20,000 nt of DNA. It comes from Glandiceps talaboti (Eukaryota; Hemichordata; Enteropneusta; Spengelidae). The position numbers and the translations under genes were made by a program. The notes under the pieces were generated by a model. That model ran no database searches, was not told the DNA's origin, and saw only the letters and a list, made by a program, of their open reading frames with translations. Positions 18,798 through 20,000 of the stretch are shown here, in pieces. Within the stretch, counting starts at the first letter, position 1, and every line of letters begins with the position of its first letter. Location: NCBI RefSeq assembly GCF_964340395.1, contig NC_135561.1, positions 14,887,961-14,907,960 on the forward strand, written 5' to 3'.

Positions 18798-19205
18798 TAC
18801 AGCTAAAATGATGTTGGCTTGGCGTTTCACTCATAGGAAATTACGTTTTTGACACAGAGATAGACATATTTCAACTCTAGACTAACAATAACAGAGACAC
18901 AATAAATACAACAGGATTCTTTGCCCAATCACATTGAACACTGATAAGCATTGCTATTCTAGATCTTTCACAGTGCAGTAGAAACAGGCTTCTAATGAAA
19001 ATATTACACACGGACTTGATGATTTTAATGGCTGCAATTGTTTATTTTCTAACTGATAATCAACAATTAAACTTGACTACTTCTACATCCCCACTGTGCA
19101 CGGTACCTATGTAGTTCTTTCTGTTGCATTAAAAGTTGTCTGAGGGTGTGTAATAAATGTTATGTTGCATGAGTGAAACGCCAAGCCTACGTCATTTTAG
19201 CTGTA
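18798..19205 (+). mobile_element. TA-flanked MITE, Tc1/mariner-like, long copy
   Basis: The element proper is 18800-19203 (404 bp), flanked by TA at 18798-18799 and 19204-19205. Its inverted termini start CAGCTAAAATGATG at the left and end GTCATTTTAGCTG at the right. They continue for about 36 bases with only two mismatches, through GGCTTGGCGTTTCACTCAT. It matches the reverse complement of the element at 2813-3054 along both arms but has about 150 extra bases (18981-19130) in the middle. No transposase frame is present. The better-kept termini suggest a younger insertion than the first copy. Confidence 0.88.
18981..19130 (+). other. Extra internal segment of the long MITE copy
   Basis: The shorter copy passes directly from the CAGTGCAGTA block to the AAAGTTGTCTG block. 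Here about 150 bases lie between them. The segment is AT-rich and has no clear inverted termini. It could be ancestral sequence deleted from the short copy or a later insertion; the data here cannot decide. Confidence 0.75.
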
Positions 19206-20000
19206 TATATACATAGAGGGTATTAGTGTACTGTTCGCGTGTCGTCAAATAACATTAGGCACTGTAAAATAATAATAATAACATTGCAGAACAAAGGACA
19301 ACATAGAAATTCGGATATATAACTGACAAAACATACACTTACGCATATTTTTGTACGTTTATCTTCCAGAGTGATATTATGAAAGGTAAAACCTGACTTT
19401 TTGACTGAATTATCTACAACCTAAACAAAACAAAAATTGTTATGGGGACAGTTTGACACTCGGGAGGGCTGGGGGGGGGGGGGTTGGCTAAAATGTGACC
19501 CTTTCGTCGCTGCAATGATTATAACGCACGCCGTTTTGCAAGTAAGTTAGATATACTCGAAGGTGCACAGCATTGAGTGATAAATGGGCAGCGCCACCTA
19601 CGACTGGAGTCTTGCGGTCTATCTACTATAACGTTAACATTTAATATTATAAAGGATAGATAACTCTAAAGGATTCTATTTCAAATAAAATGACAAAGTC
19701 CTTGGTGACAAATAATTTATACAAACATAATGTATATTTTTTTGCTTATATAAAGTCGGTATTTTACTCTTTTTTTCCCCTTATTTTCTCAAAAAGGGAT
19801 TGGTGTATTTCGAAAACGCCAAGGTAAGGCTTTTACAAGAACAATGTGTACCAGCAATAATAACACATTATGGTTAAGTTTTTTGTCACGCACAAAACAA
19901 TGTCTTGGGAGGTAAGTGTCCACCTATCAATCCTAGTCACTGGGGACGTTTCTTGGCTCTACAAAACATTACGAATAATATTATCCAATTATCACAATAT
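19206..20000. other. Gene-free end of window with a G-run
   Basis: No gene is recognised. A (TAA)-type run lies near 19268-19281. G-rich sequence at 19462-19483 ends in 13 consecutive G residues (19471-19483) and could form a G-quadruplex. The window ends in AT-rich unique-looking sequence. Confidence 0.5.

Overview
The window looks like nuclear DNA from a marine invertebrate animal. It is AT-rich and crowded with simple-sequence arrays, which make up roughly a tenth of its length. It also carries several small non-autonomous transposons and minisatellites. Only one convincing protein-coding gene is present. The repeats include a tandem-core element of the bivalve-type 'pearl'/Helentron kind, and the gene is a metazoan-style BTB protein. 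Both suggest a lophotrochozoan or an invertebrate deuterostome (mollusc, brachiopod, lancelet or acorn worm). This placement is inference; no ribosomal or mitochondrial marker is present to settle it.

Layout. 1-2800 is AT-rich and gene-free, with a compound CA/TA microsatellite at 842-1088. 2813-3054 is a short TA-flanked inverted-repeat transposon (MITE). 3119-5064 holds three ATC/AAC-type trinucleotide arrays. Between the second and third lies a ~1 kb pearl/Helentron-like element with five ~146-bp core units, a GACA tract and a perfect terminal hairpin. 6255-6514 is a 260-bp CACTA-type foldback MITE with intact termini. 6862-10370 is dominated by CT, CA, GACA/TACA/TGCA, CTGT and CTAC arrays, plus a 21-bp minisatellite at 9739-9822.

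The gene, 10803-12974 on the plus strand, encodes a 723-residue protein with two tandem BTB/POZ domains and a long beta-rich C-terminal half that may be a divergent propeller. It has no intron in the coding part. The start codon is uncertain because a plausible 3' splice site lies just inside the longest ORF. The first canonical AATAAA downstream is at 13809. If the protein acts like other BTB proteins it would be a dimeric adaptor, possibly for a CUL3 ubiquitin ligase.

After the gene: a 43-bp minisatellite (14341-14641), a TACA array, a long TA array running into GGTCTA-like repeats (15853-16115), and a three-unit ~170-bp tandem repeat whose units each carry a GC-rich hairpin (16918-17450). 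A second, eroded copy of the CACTA MITE follows (18286-18552), then a second, longer copy of the TA-flanked MITE (18800-19203) in the opposite orientation to the first and with ~150 extra bases. The last 800 bp show no gene.

No operon, defence island or CRISPR is present, and no clearly new multi-gene system was found. The items most worth following up are the BTB-BTB architecture, the hairpin-bearing tandem repeat, the pearl-like element with regularly spaced octamer motifs, and the two MITE families that can each be defined from two copies inside this window.
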